Positions 54,636-62,884 of a stretch of 64,000 nt of DNA are shown in pieces. How positions within the stretch are numbered: position 1 is the first letter of the stretch; every line of letters begins with the position of its first letter. The notes under the pieces are model-generated. The model was not told where the DNA came from, made no database searches, and saw only the letters and a list, made by a program, of their open reading frames with translations. Made by a program: the position numbers and the translations under genes. Location: contig CAJUQP010000003.1 of assembly GCA_910588245.1 (NCBI GenBank), forward strand, positions 90,912 to 154,911, read 5' to 3'. This DNA is from an uncultured Muribaculaceae bacterium (lineage in GTDB: Bacteria; Bacteroidota; Bacteroidia; Bacteroidales; Muribaculaceae).

Positions 54636-55823
54636 TCATTCCACATACAGCACGAGTCCCTTCAGATACTCCCCTTCCGGATGGGATATATCCACCGGAT
54701 GGTCGGCAGGCTGGGTGAGCTGATGAAGTATCCTCACCTTTCTTCCCGACTGGGAGGCGGCTGTGAAGACAGCGAGGCGGAACATCTCGCGTGTCACCAC
54801 CTGCGAGCAGGAGAAGGTGAACAGCACTCCCCCGCTCTTTATCTTCTCGAAAGCCTTCGCATTGAGCTTGCGGTAACCTATGAGTCCGTTCTTGAGTGCC
54901 GACCGATGCTTTGCGAAGGCGGGAGGATCGAGTATTATAAGGTCGTAGCGGTCTTTCTCCATTTCCGCGAGATAACGGAAGGCATCCGTAGCGTGCGTCT
55001 TGTGGCGTGTGTCGCCGGGGAAATTGAGCTCGATATTTGCGTCGGTGAGAGAGGCCGCTTTCGCCGATGAATCGACTGAATCCACACTCAGCGCACCCCC
55101 ACGCATGGCATAGACCGAGAATCCGCCAGTGTAACAGAACATGTTGAGCACCGTCCTCCCTTTGGCAAATTTCTCGAGAAGGGCCCTGTTCTCGCGCTGG
55201 TCTACGAAGAAGCCCGTCTTCTGCCCTCTCAGCCAGTCGATATTGAAACGCAGGCCGTTCTCTATGGCGATATTGCCGTCGAATCTGCCTATTATATAGT
55301 CGTTCTGCGGATCAAGCCTGGCTTTATAGGGAAGAGTGGTCTCGCTTTTATAGTAGACATTCCTGATCCTTGCCTCAGGCATCTCCGTAAGGGCCTCGGC
55401 GATTCTCTGCCGCTCGAAATGCATCCCCGGAGAGTGGGCCTGCACCACAGCGGTGTCGCCGTAGATGTCTATGACGAGGCCCGGAAGGAAATCTCCCTCG
55501 CCGTGCACAAGACGGAAGCAGGTGTTGTCTTCGCGTATAAGTCCGAGGCTTTGACGGAGAAGAAAAGCGGAAGCCAGACGCTTCCTGAAAAAATCATCGC
55601 CTATTTCTCTGTCGCCGAACTCAAGCAGCCGCACGGCTATACTGCCGATCTGGAAATGTCCCGTGCCGAGAATCCGGCCGTCGCTTGAGAGGACTTTCAC
55701 GAGCTCCCCCTCCTCAATATTCTCCGGAAGCGACGAGATCGCTCCGGAGAACACCCATGGATGATGGCGGAGAATCGATTCCTCCTTACGGGGTTTCAGT
55801 ATGATGTTTTTCATCTCTTTCAC
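54636..55823 (-). CDS. rlmI: RlmI-like 23S rRNA (cytosine) methyltransferase
   Basis: The 395-residue enzyme has a PUA-like N-terminus (LKPRKEESILRHHPWVFSGAI, GELVKVLSSDGRILGTGHF), and the methyltransferase part holds VLNMFCYTGGFSVYAMRGGA, SVDSS and DPPAFAKHRSALKNGLIGYRKLN, then FTFSCSQVV with Cys. This order matches RlmI/RlmO-type enzymes that methylate a cytosine in 23S rRNA. The first Met or Met4 (55814) may be the start. Its stop lies 39 bases before the M49 start on the same strand. Confidence 0.9.
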   Translation of the reverse strand: MKEMKNIILKPRKEESILRHHPWVFSGAISSLPENIEEGELVKVLSSDGRILGTGHFQIGSIAVRLLEFGDREIGDDFFRKRLASAFLLRQSLGLIREDNTCFRLVHGEGDFLPGLVIDIYGDTAVVQAHSPGMHFERQRIAEALTEMPEARIRNVYYKSETTLPYKARLDPQNDYIIGRFDGNIAIENGLRFNIDWLRGQKTGFFVDQRENRALLEKFAKGRTVLNMFCYTGGFSVYAMRGGALSVDSVDSSAKAASLTDANIELNFPGDTRHKTHATDAFRYLAEMEKDRYDLIILDPPAFAKHRSALKNGLIGYRKLNAKAFEKIKSGGVLFTFSCSQVVTREMFRLAVFTAASQSGRKVRILHQLTQPADHPVDISHPEGEYLKGLVLYVE

Positions 55824-55846
55824 TAGGTATGTCAGTATACTGACGG

Positions 55847-57304
55847 TTATTTGAAAAGTCTTATTATATCCATTCCGTTGGCATAAAGCAGCAGGGCTAT
55901 GAGAAGACCCATGCCTATCATCTGGGCGTATTCCATGAATTTCTCCGACGGCTGACGCCCGGTGATCACTTCATAGAGCAGAAACATGACATGGCCGCCG
56001 TCGAGGGCCGGAATCGGCAATATGTTCATGAAGGCCAACGCCACGGAGAGGAAGGCGGCGATGTTCCAGAACGCTATCCAATCCCACTTCTCGGGGAAGA
56101 TGGATCCGATAGCGCCGAATCCGCCGATGCTCTTGGCGCCCTCCTTAGTGAAGACAAGTTTCATCGACTTGGCATATGAAGTGAGTTTGTCAGTGCCCAT
56201 GCTTATGCCGCGTGGTATGGATTCGAGCAGGCCGTAGCGTTTCTCCTCGTATTTGAAAAATTTCGACGGGTCGGCCTCATATCCGATCCCCATTTTCGAG
56301 CCCTCCGAGAGCTGCACGGGCAGAGTAAGCGTGTCAGTCCTGGCTCCCTCTCCACGCACTACCGTCACATCTATCTTCTCTCCGCCATGTCCGGGGAGGG
56401 TACGGAGGAACATGTCGAGCGAGGGAGTGGCCACGCTGTCGAGAGCTATTATTATATCCCCCTCTTTCACTCCTCCCTTCACGGCCCCCTCTCCGGGAGC
56501 GAGCTGGGTGACCCGGACAGGCATTCTGTAAGCCATGAAATTGATGAGAGCCGTGTCGCTTTTCGACTCGTTCTCAAGAGCGAAGATGAATTTCTCAGGA
56601 ATCCTGATGCTGACCGTATCAGATCCGCGAAGCACTTCCACGACCTTCGACTGGATCATCTTCATGCGTGCCTCGCCCGGGTTGTCGAGAGGCTCGCCGT
56701 CGGCCGTAAGGGGAATGTCTCCGTCGCGGAAACCGATATCATGGGCGGCGCCGGAATAGGCCATGCCCATCTTTGCCTCGCGGAAAGGTATGTATTTCTC
56801 TCCTGTGGCATATACGATGCCGGCATATATCAATATCGCGAGAAGGAAGTTGAACAAAACCCCGGCTATCATGATAAGCAGGCGCTGCCAGGCGGGTTTG
56901 GAACGGAACTCCCACTCTTTCGCGGGCTGCTTCATCTGCTCGGTGTCCATGCTCTCGTCGATCATGCCGGATATCTTGCAGTAGCCGCCGAGAGGAAGCC
57001 AACCGATGCCGTATTCAGTATCTCCCCAGAACGATTTCCGTTTTTTGTTTCCGTCGCCGGAAGCAGAGTCATCACCGGCTTCGCCGGAGCCGGCGCTTCC
57101 GAGATTCTTTTTCCTGCCGAATCCCCCGATATATTTCCGTGGTTTCCATTTGAAGATCTCAGTCCAGGGATCGAAGAATATATAGAATTTCTCTACCCTC
57201 ACTCCGAAAAGCCGGGAGAAAAGGAAATGTCCGAACTCGTGGATTATCACGAGAAGCGCGAAAGCCATTATCAGCTGAGTGGCTTTGATAAGAAATGTGT
57301 CCAT
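55847..57304 (-). CDS. rseP: Intramembrane site-2 protease RseP
   Basis: The 485-residue zinc protease cleaves membrane anti-sigma factors and spent signal peptides. H22-E-F-G-H26 sits in the first helix, the second zinc motif is in PIPALDGGHVMFLLYE (Asp in LDGGH), and PDZ segments lie around 175-345 (e.g. VTQLAPGEGAVKGGVKEGDIIIALDS). A Gly/Ser/Asp-rich insert at 61-90 (GRKKNLGSAGSGEAGDDSAS) follows the first conserved block and looks like an added flexible loop. It lies between dxr and an rRNA methyltransferase. Confidence 0.95.
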   Translation of the reverse strand: MDTFLIKATQLIMAFALLVIIHEFGHFLFSRLFGVRVEKFYIFFDPWTEIFKWKPRKYIGGFGRKKNLGSAGSGEAGDDSASGDGNKKRKSFWGDTEYGIGWLPLGGYCKISGMIDESMDTEQMKQPAKEWEFRSKPAWQRLLIMIAGVLFNFLLAILIYAGIVYATGEKYIPFREAKMGMAYSGAAHDIGFRDGDIPLTADGEPLDNPGEARMKMIQSKVVEVLRGSDTVSIRIPEKFIFALENESKSDTALINFMAYRMPVRVTQLAPGEGAVKGGVKEGDIIIALDSVATPSLDMFLRTLPGHGGEKIDVTVVRGEGARTDTLTLPVQLSEGSKMGIGYEADPSKFFKYEEKRYGLLESIPRGISMGTDKLTSYAKSMKLVFTKEGAKSIGGFGAIGSIFPEKWDWIAFWNIAAFLSVALAFMNILPIPALDGGHVMFLLYEVITGRQPSEKFMEYAQMIGMGLLIALLLYANGMDIIRLFK

Positions 57305-57353
57305 CTATGATGTGTATGTTGTTTCCAATAAAATAACGCGGTGATGCCTTGCC

Positions 57354-58541
57354 TCACGATTCCGCGGTGATAGAAGCCAGCACCTCGCGGGCCATGCGCA
57401 GTGTCTCCGCGTTGGTCGAGATAAGGTCTTCGAGTGTGGGAGTGGAAGTGTAATGCACCTTGTCCATGACTTTACGCACAAGACGCGGCATGTCGGTGAA
57501 CCTTATCCGTCGGTCGAGAAAAGCCTGCACGGCCACCTCGTTGGCGGCATTAAGTATGCACGGCATGTTCCCTCCTCTCTTTATAGCCTCGAAGGCATAC
57601 GTCAGCAGAGGGAATTTCGCATAGTCAGGCTCCTCGAATGTCAGCGTCGACATCTGGGCGATCGAAAGAGGCGCGGCGTCTGTGGCGAGCCGCTCGGGAT
57701 ATCCGAGCGCATAGCGGATGGGCAAATGCATGTCGGGCACTCCGAGCTGTGCCTTTATAGATCCGTCGACAAATTCCACCATAGAGTGGACAACGCTCTG
57801 GGGATGCACGAGAATCGTTATCTTCTCCGGAGGGCATCCGAAAAGCCAGCGGGCCTCGATCATCTCGAAGCCTTTGTTCATCATCGATGCGGAGTCAATA
57901 GTCACTTTCGCGCCCATGCTCCAGTTGGGATGATGGAGGGCATCCTCCACTGTCACCTTGTCGAGTTCCTCAGCCGATAGCTTCCTGAAAGGCCCTCCGC
58001 TCGCCGTGAGCAGGATCCTGCGGGCCTGCGACCTCTTTTCCCCCACGAGACACTGGAAGATCGCCGAATGCTCGCTGTCGACAGGCACTATGGATGTGCC
58101 GTAGTCGGCCACAAGCTTTGTGATTATCTCCCCTGCCACCACAAGCGTCTCCTTGTTGGCGAGGGCTATTGTCTTGCCGGCCTTTATGGCGGAGACTGTC
58201 GGGAGCAACCCGCTGTAGCCCACCATAGCGGTCACTACGATATCGGTCTCCGGATAAGCCGCGGCGTCTTCCACAGCCTTCACTCCGCAGGCCACCTCTA
58301 TCGGGAGCCCCTCCAGCGCATCTTTGAGATGCCTGAAAGCGTCCTCCTCCGTGATCACCACGAGGCGCGGCATGAATCTACGCGCCTGTTCGGCCAGAAG
58401 CTGCCAGTTTCTTCTGGCAGTCAGCACCGTGGCCTTGAACATATCGGGATATTCCGCGATAATGTCGAGAGTCTGGGTGCCTATGCTGCCGGTGCTCCCG
58501 AGAATCGCTATGTGTCTGATCTCTTTATTGTCGTTTTCCAC
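57354..58541 (-). CDS. dxr: 1-deoxy-D-xylulose-5-phosphate reductoisomerase
   Basis: The 395-residue enzyme converts deoxyxylulose phosphate to methylerythritol phosphate in isoprenoid synthesis. NADPH loop ILGSTGSIGTQTLDII; the metal-binding and substrate residues lie in VPVDSEHSAIFQCL, ITASGGPFRKL-like LLTASGGPFRK, WSMGAKVTIDSASMMNKGFEMIEA and ANEVAVQAFLDRRI. All are present, so the MEP pathway is used. It neighbours rseP, a common order in Bacteroidetes. Confidence 0.97.
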   Translation of the reverse strand: MENDNKEIRHIAILGSTGSIGTQTLDIIAEYPDMFKATVLTARRNWQLLAEQARRFMPRLVVITEEDAFRHLKDALEGLPIEVACGVKAVEDAAAYPETDIVVTAMVGYSGLLPTVSAIKAGKTIALANKETLVVAGEIITKLVADYGTSIVPVDSEHSAIFQCLVGEKRSQARRILLTASGGPFRKLSAEELDKVTVEDALHHPNWSMGAKVTIDSASMMNKGFEMIEARWLFGCPPEKITILVHPQSVVHSMVEFVDGSIKAQLGVPDMHLPIRYALGYPERLATDAAPLSIAQMSTLTFEEPDYAKFPLLTYAFEAIKRGGNMPCILNAANEVAVQAFLDRRIRFTDMPRLVRKVMDKVHYTSTPTLEDLISTNAETLRMAREVLASITAES

Positions 58542-58577
58542 TTTTTTGTTGAAATAATATGGATTTGTTGTCTTTGT

Positions 58578-59459
58578 TTATTCTTCCGCCGTTGCCTGGT
58601 CGCGGGGGGCGAAGACGGGCAGCCGCGGAGTGTGTGGCTGACGGTCGCCGATATACTCGTATGGCACGAGCCTGTCGCCGTTGCGCCACATCTCAATGGT
58701 GATACGCTCTCCGTCGCGTGCGTTGCCGTGGTTGCACAAGGCGATCACCTGCCCTCCGGTCACGGCATCGCCGGGCTCCACAAGCACGGTGCCGAGACGG
58801 CTGATACGGCTCAGGAACCCTTTGGGATGCTGTATTATCACTGTCGAGCCGCCATCGCGTATGGTCTGCGACACGGCTATCACTATGCCGTCGGCTACGG
58901 TCGCCACCGTCGAGCCTTTTGCAAGTATCACCTCTCCCCTCAGGCTTTCCCTCGAGTCTTCCGAGAATACGCTTTCGTCGCTCACCGGGGTGAACATGAG
59001 GCTCTCCGCCGCAAGCGGGGCGAGCACGGAGACATTATATTTTTCACGTTCCCTCATCAGGGCTACGAAGCGTTGCTCCTCGCGTGAGGTGGGGAGAAGT
59101 GAATCGAGCGTGAGGGGGTCGGTCATCTTCATGGCGGCAGTGTCGGCGCTGTAGCCCGACGGACTGAGCACATTCATTATGTTGTCGAGAAAAGCGGCGT
59201 TGGTCTCATAGGCGTTGCGCAGGGAATCGAGGCGCAGCAACTGTATCTCGCTCGCAGTGCGCTCGGATTCCTTGAGATATCCGGGCAGAAGAGTGCGCAC
59301 GGGGGTCAGGAATGCGACGGCAGCTCCGCACACCATAAGGAGAAGCGCGACAGCTATCCCCGTCAAAGACCATTTAAGGGGGGTGGCTGTATACTCGGCC
59401 AGATTCTCGAGACGCGACTCGTCTTCTATCGTGATTTTATATCTTGAACGCTTTTTCAT
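58578..59459 (-). CDS. M23-like protein with degenerate active site
   Basis: The 293-residue protein has a membrane helix (about 31-52), a coiled segment and a C-terminal LytM-like fold (about 185-270: GEVILAKGSTVATVADGIVIAVSQ, DGGSTVIIQHPKGFLSRISRLGTVLVEPGDAVTGGQVIALCNH, RITIEMWRNG). The catalytic zinc residues seem lost: no HxxxD in the first motif, and the HxH motif reads ITIEMW. It probably binds peptidoglycan or activates an amidase, as inactive LytM proteins do. It is similar in layout to the active M23 protein at 6892-7860. The ATG at 59459 was chosen. Confidence 0.85.
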   Translation of the reverse strand: MKKRSRYKITIEDESRLENLAEYTATPLKWSLTGIAVALLLMVCGAAVAFLTPVRTLLPGYLKESERTASEIQLLRLDSLRNAYETNAAFLDNIMNVLSPSGYSADTAAMKMTDPLTLDSLLPTSREEQRFVALMREREKYNVSVLAPLAAESLMFTPVSDESVFSEDSRESLRGEVILAKGSTVATVADGIVIAVSQTIRDGGSTVIIQHPKGFLSRISRLGTVLVEPGDAVTGGQVIALCNHGNARDGERITIEMWRNGDRLVPYEYIGDRQPHTPRLPVFAPRDQATAEE

Positions 59460-59528
59460 TCCTCGGGGGCATGTCGTCGACATAATACGTACCGACGCCT
59501 CATATAATGCGCGAAGTTAGTGAAAAAG

Positions 59529-59663
59529 ATGCAAATTACAAAATCCGGAGCCGGCGCAGACATCGAAATCACGATAAGGGGCAAGATCCGGATCTTCCTC
59601 TACGATAAGGAATCAAGACATATCCCGGAATTGGATAACTTCGGGAATGAACCAAAAAAATAG
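59529..59663 (+). CDS. Possible small ORF (44 residues)
   Basis: An open frame of 44 codons from ATG 59529 to TAG 59661-59663 with mixed charged and hydrophobic residues (ADIEITIRGKIRIFLYDKES). There is no known family and no recognised promoter; it may be chance. It lies in the otherwise empty 237-base gap between the M23-like gene and the OmpA gene. Confidence 0.25.
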   Translation: MQITKSGAGADIEITIRGKIRIFLYDKESRHIPELDNFGNEPKK

Positions 59664-59720
59664 CTAAATGTTATTTAAGTAAAAATCATTTATTCAATGA
59701 AACTCTAAAAAAGTATAATT

Positions 59721-60977
59721 ATGAAAGCTAAGAATCTTTACTGTTTAATGGCTATGTGCGCGGGCAGTATCGCTCTTTCGCCCGTCGCTTCCGCCCAGGA
59801 CGCCGTCATTGAAGACGAGGCCGTCGCTGTCACGGAGTTCAACTGCGACAATACCGACCGCTTCTATCAGAGCTGGCGCGACAACTGGTTCATCCAGATT
59901 GGCGCTGGCGTCAACGAGCTCTTCGTGGAGCGCGGAGTAGGGATGAAGACCCACGGGAAAGACATCTCCCGGCGCCGCATGACCGTGACCTATAATTTTG
60001 GTGTCGGCCATTGGTTCTCGCCTTATATGGGTCTGCGTCTGAATGCCTTCTTCAGCCCCTTGCATTGGAACAATCCCACAGTGGCACAACCCACCAACGG
60101 CATCGTACATGCGCGCCACGTGAACCTCAACCTTGAATTCATGTGGGATATGTGCAACAGCATTGCCGGTGTCAACCCTGACCGTGTCGTCAGCGTCATA
60201 CCTTTCGTGGGTCTCGGCGGCGACTACACCTGGCGTATCAAGGATCAGCAGGGCAACGCGGCTGCGGGCACAAACGCTTTGCGCAAGAACGGGGAGCCTA
60301 AGAAAAGCACCTGGACTCTTCCCGTCACAGCCGGCATACAGCTCAGATTCCGCCTTTGCAAATATGTTGATTTCTTCGCTGAAGGACGCGCATCCTTCTA
60401 TGGCGACAACTGGAACGGATGCAGCTACGGACGCCCCATCGAGGCTAACGTGGCGGCGATCGGCGGTTTCAACTTCAATATCGGCGGCCGCACATGGGAA
60501 TCGTATAATGAATGCAATTCCATGGCCCAGCTCGCAAGCATGAACAACGAGGTCAACGCCCTCCGTGCCGAGAATCTCGCCCAGGCACAGGCCATCGAGG
60601 CTCTTGAGAACCGTCCCGTAGTGAAGGAGACCGTCGAGGTCGACTGCCCCGAGACTCCTCTCATGACCACCGTACGCTTCAAGATCAATTCCGACAAGAT
60701 CATGCCTACCGAAGAGGTGAACCTCTACAACATGGCACAGTGGATGAAGGCTAACCCCGACCAGAAAGTCGTGATCTGTGGATATGCCGACAAGGATACC
60801 GGCACAGCGGAATACAACATGGAGCTTTCGAAGAAGAGAGCCGACGCTGTCTACAAAGCGCTCACCACAAAATACGGTATCGATGGCAGCCGCCTGACCG
60901 TGAAGTACGACGGATCTGACGTACAGCCCTACTCCACCAACGACTGGAACCGTATCGTGATCTTCAGCGACAAATAA
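59721..60977 (+). CDS. OmpA-family outer-membrane protein
   Basis: The 418-residue protein has a signal peptide (LYCLMAMCAGSIALSPVASA), a beta-barrel region (about 45-265 with alternating aromatic strands: GVNELFVERGVG, VTYNFGVGHWFSPYMGLRLNAFF) and a linker with coiled-coil (NEVNALRAENLAQAQAIEALE). The C-terminal OmpA domain (about 310-418: VVICGYADKDTGTAEYNMELSKKRADAVYKAL, and WNRIVIFSD) binds peptidoglycan. It anchors the outer membrane. Highly expressed in relatives; a strong terminator follows. Confidence 0.92.
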   Translation: MKAKNLYCLMAMCAGSIALSPVASAQDAVIEDEAVAVTEFNCDNTDRFYQSWRDNWFIQIGAGVNELFVERGVGMKTHGKDISRRRMTVTYNFGVGHWFSPYMGLRLNAFFSPLHWNNPTVAQPTNGIVHARHVNLNLEFMWDMCNSIAGVNPDRVVSVIPFVGLGGDYTWRIKDQQGNAAAGTNALRKNGEPKKSTWTLPVTAGIQLRFRLCKYVDFFAEGRASFYGDNWNGCSYGRPIEANVAAIGGFNFNIGGRTWESYNECNSMAQLASMNNEVNALRAENLAQAQAIEALENRPVVKETVEVDCPETPLMTTVRFKINSDKIMPTEEVNLYNMAQWMKANPDQKVVICGYADKDTGTAEYNMELSKKRADAVYKALTTKYGIDGSRLTVKYDGSDVQPYSTNDWNRIVIFSDK

Positions 60978-61028
60978 ACGAGACAGATAATAAAACACAC
61001 AACCCCTTGACCGGGCAATAATAAATCG

Positions 61029-61060
61029 GGGCGCCGCAGTCTTTCTGCGGCGCCCTTTGT
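61029..61060 (+). terminator. Terminator after the OmpA-family gene
   Basis: A perfect 11-base stem GGGCGCCGCAG / CTGCGGCGCCC (61029-61039 with 61045-61055) and 5-base loop, then TTTGT. Confidence 0.88.
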
Positions 61061-61063
61061 ATT

Positions 61064-61238
61064 ACCCGTACACAGTTGCGTGCGCTATGGGACAGCGGCT
61101 TTCCAGCCGCTGCTGCCGTCAATCGGGCCTCCCTATCTATATTTGGCAACTGATAGTAAGGAGTTTCGTGATAGGCGGAGAAGTTGAGACCGAGGATGTT
61201 GGTTGGGGGTGATCACGGCAGTATGCATTATTCTTCGG
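61064..61238. repeat. Dispersed repeat A, first copy
   Basis: Repeat A is seen twice (61064-61238 and 62085-62253), very similar over its first 135 bases, with shared blocks such as ACAGTTGCGT, GGGACAGCGGCTTT and GTCAATCGGGCCTCCC. Each copy has an 8-base hairpin (CAGCGGCT / AGCCGCTG). No open frame is conserved. In this copy it is followed by the first toxin-antitoxin module, not by repeat B. Confidence 0.75.
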
Positions 61239-61277
61239 ATTGAAATCTCATTATCTGACGAACTTTTAGATTAAAAA

Positions 61278-61309
61278 CTTGATTAATCCAATATTAGGGA
61301 TTAAATTTG
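61278..61309 (+). promoter_or_regulatory. Promoter of the first MNT-HEPN module
   Basis: CTTG (61278-61281), 20 bases, TAAATTTG (61302-61309). It overlaps the in-frame TTG at 61279, which supports the ATG start at 61339. Confidence 0.7.
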
Positions 61310-61338
61310 CAATTGAATCAAAGACGTCACGAACTTAT

Positions 61339-61650
61339 ATGAAGAAAGAAAAACATATAAATGCCGCTTTGGTCGAAACTCTTCGACATTATTTTAAAAA
61401 CCAGCCCGTACTGAAGGTCTGGCTCTTCGGGTCTTTTGCAAGAGGGGATGAAAATTCAGGGAGCGATATCGACATCCTCGTGACTTTTGATGAGGGTGTA
61501 GGTCTTTTTAAATATGCCTCCATGCAATCCGATCTTGAGGATATTCTCAAGAAAGATATCGACCTGGTATCGGAGACCTCATTATTACCCTGGGTAAAAG
61601 AATCCGTTCTTAACGATAGAGTTTTGATATATGAGAGAGAAACTGCGTGA
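61339..61650 (+). CDS. MNT-type nucleotidyltransferase antitoxin, module 1
   Basis: The 103-residue protein has the minimal nucleotidyltransferase motif GSX10DXD (Gly31, Ser32, Asp43, Asp45, in WLFGSFARG and SDIDILV). MntA proteins use ATP to add AMP to a Tyr in their partner HepT and so silence it. It overlaps the HepT gene by 20 bases. The ATG was chosen because a promoter occupies the upstream TTG start. Confidence 0.9.
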   Translation: MKKEKHINAALVETLRHYFKNQPVLKVWLFGSFARGDENSGSDIDILVTFDEGVGLFKYASMQSDLEDILKKDIDLVSETSLLPWVKESVLNDRVLIYERETA

Positions 61651-61978
61651 TAAGGGCCGCCTGGCACATATCCTTCAAGCCATCTCCAACATTTCAACTT
61701 TTCTGGAAGGCAAAACAGCTGAAGACTTCCTGATGAATCAGATGCTGTATTTTGCCGTGGTGAAAAATATGGAGATAATTGGGGAAGCATCCTACATATT
61801 GACTCATGAATTTAGGGAAAATCATCCTGAGACATCATGGAAAGACATCATTAACATGCGCCATATACTTGTTCATGGTTATTATCAGGTTGATTCCCGC
61901 ATCGTATGGCAGACAATAGTTAATGACCTGCCATTGTTGAAAAAACAGATATCCGGTTATATCGATGAGTTAGACTGA
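61631..61978 (+). CDS. HEPN (HepT-like) toxin, module 1
   Basis: The 115-residue all-helical protein has the HEPN RNase motif R77-x4-H82-x-Y84 (MRHILVHGYY) and the family LRDKGRLAHIL and NMEIIGEASYILTHEF segments. HepT-like toxins cut RNA; Tyr84 is the usual AMP-acceptor site for the MntA antitoxin. Start overlaps the antitoxin stop by 20 bases, so the two are translationally linked. Confidence 0.92.
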   Translation: MREKLRDKGRLAHILQAISNISTFLEGKTAEDFLMNQMLYFAVVKNMEIIGEASYILTHEFRENHPETSWKDIINMRHILVHGYYQVDSRIVWQTIVNDLPLLKKQISGYIDELD

Positions 61979-61985
61979 CAACTCC

Positions 61986-62031
61986 GAATACGCACATAAC
62001 CTCACGCCGAGGCGCGGAGGGCTCGCAGAGG
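61986..62031. repeat. Dispersed repeat B, first copy
   Basis: GAATACGCACATAACCTCACG.., then GGCGCGGAGGGCTCGCAGAGG, occurs again at 62254-62299 and as a partial copy at 63928-63947. Here it lies directly after the toxin gene. Confidence 0.8.
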
Positions 62032-62077
62032 GTTTGTCTTGCTGAGGTTTATCTTGCTTAGGGTTTGTCTTGCTGAG
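62032..62077. repeat. Imperfect tandem repeat of a 15-base unit
   Basis: Three consecutive copies of GTTTGTCTTGCTGAG-like units (62032-62046, 62047-62061, 62062-62077), differing at a few bases. There are no spacers, so it is not CRISPR. Confidence 0.7.
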
Positions 62078-62084
62078 AGATATC

Positions 62085-62253
62085 ACCTGTACACAGTTGC
62101 GTAAGGGGACAGCGGCTTTCTAGCCGCTGCTGCCGTCAATCGGGCCTCCCCACCTGTCTATGGCAACTGAATAGTAGGGAGATTTTGGGATGGGCGGAGA
62201 AATCGAGACCGAGGATATTGAGAGCACGGGCGCGGCGGCTCTGATCTTCGTCG
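62085..62253. repeat. Dispersed repeat A, second copy
   Basis: Second copy of repeat A (see 61064-61238). It runs directly into repeat B at 62254, forming a contiguous A-B composite. Confidence 0.75.
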
Positions 62254-62299
62254 GAATACGCACATAACCTCACGCGGAGGCGCGGAGGGCTCGCAGAGG
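62254..62299. repeat. Dispersed repeat B, second copy
   Basis: Matches 61986-62031 with two substitutions or indels near CACGCGGAGGC versus CACGCCGAGGC. It directly follows repeat A. Confidence 0.8.
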
Positions 62300-62300
62300 T

Positions 62301-62423
62301 TCAGTTTTGGAAGGGTAAGATTCTCTCGTTTTCGGAGGAAGTGAGTCCCTTTATGGTGAACTCCTTCCCTGTCCCAGCATTGACTGTCTCGTTGCCCGAA
62401 GAGTCAAGAAGAGTGAAGAGTCA
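62301..62423 (-). pseudogene. Possible decayed C-terminus of an unidentified protein
   Basis: A 39-codon open stretch on the minus strand ends at TGA (62301-62303) and reads ...SSGNETVNAGTGKEFTIKGLTSSENERILPFQN. It has no start and is bounded by a stop. It might be the tail of a lost secreted protein; I recognise no family. The rest of 62424-62542 holds nothing I can name. Confidence 0.3.
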
Positions 62424-62542
62424 ACGGGGATATTTCAAAAATGGGATACAGGACTTTGATTGATAATGGTTCTTTGAAGTTCTGGTCAACAATATCCTAT
62501 AGGACTTTATTCTAAAAATCCCTATTGAATTATGGTTGAAAA

Positions 62543-62884
62543 TCAATTCGATAAATATTGGAAAATCAACCGACGCAAAATATCAGCATCCTCCCGCAAT
62601 GTGGTAATCACAATACTTCTTTCAATCATATAATAGCCATGCACCATTATATGTCGCATACCTTCAATTTCATGCCAATTCACTTCTGCATGAGCAGCCT
62701 TAAATTCTTTAGTAAGTTTGTAAGAAGCCTCGCCTACAATCTCAAGGTGCTTCACAAAACCGAAAAAAGTGATTGGGTTATCCATAATCTCATCATCAGA
62801 ATATTTTTCCCTGTAAGAGATTATTGTATCCAATGCATTAAGGATATGTTCAAGCCTTTGACGGTCACGTATCTTCTCTCTCAT
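62543..62884 (-). CDS. HEPN (HepT-like) toxin, module 2
   Basis: The 113-residue protein aligns over its length with the HepT of module 1: same MREK.RD...LEHIL start, LEIVGEASYKLTKEF, and the RNase motif R77-x4-H82-x-Y84 (MRHIMVHGYY). It overlaps the MNT gene upstream by 20 bases. It is oriented opposite to module 1. All toxin motifs look intact. Confidence 0.92.
   Translation of the reverse strand: MREKIRDRQRLEHILNALDTIISYREKYSDDEIMDNPITFFGFVKHLEIVGEASYKLTKEFKAAHAEVNWHEIEGMRHIMVHGYYMIERSIVITTLREDADILRRLIFQYLSN

Noticed and set aside
59745-60998. Open frame of 417 codons on the minus strand opposite the OmpA-family gene
   Set aside because: Antisense to a clear signal-peptide and OmpA-domain protein; low-complexity His/Val composition with no family.
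61091-61110. Hairpin in repeat A as a rho-independent terminator
   Set aside because: There is no T-run, and the copy at 62110 has no gene upstream ending there; better treated as part of the repeat.
62032-62077. Tandem units as a CRISPR
   Set aside because: The three units are directly adjacent with no spacers.
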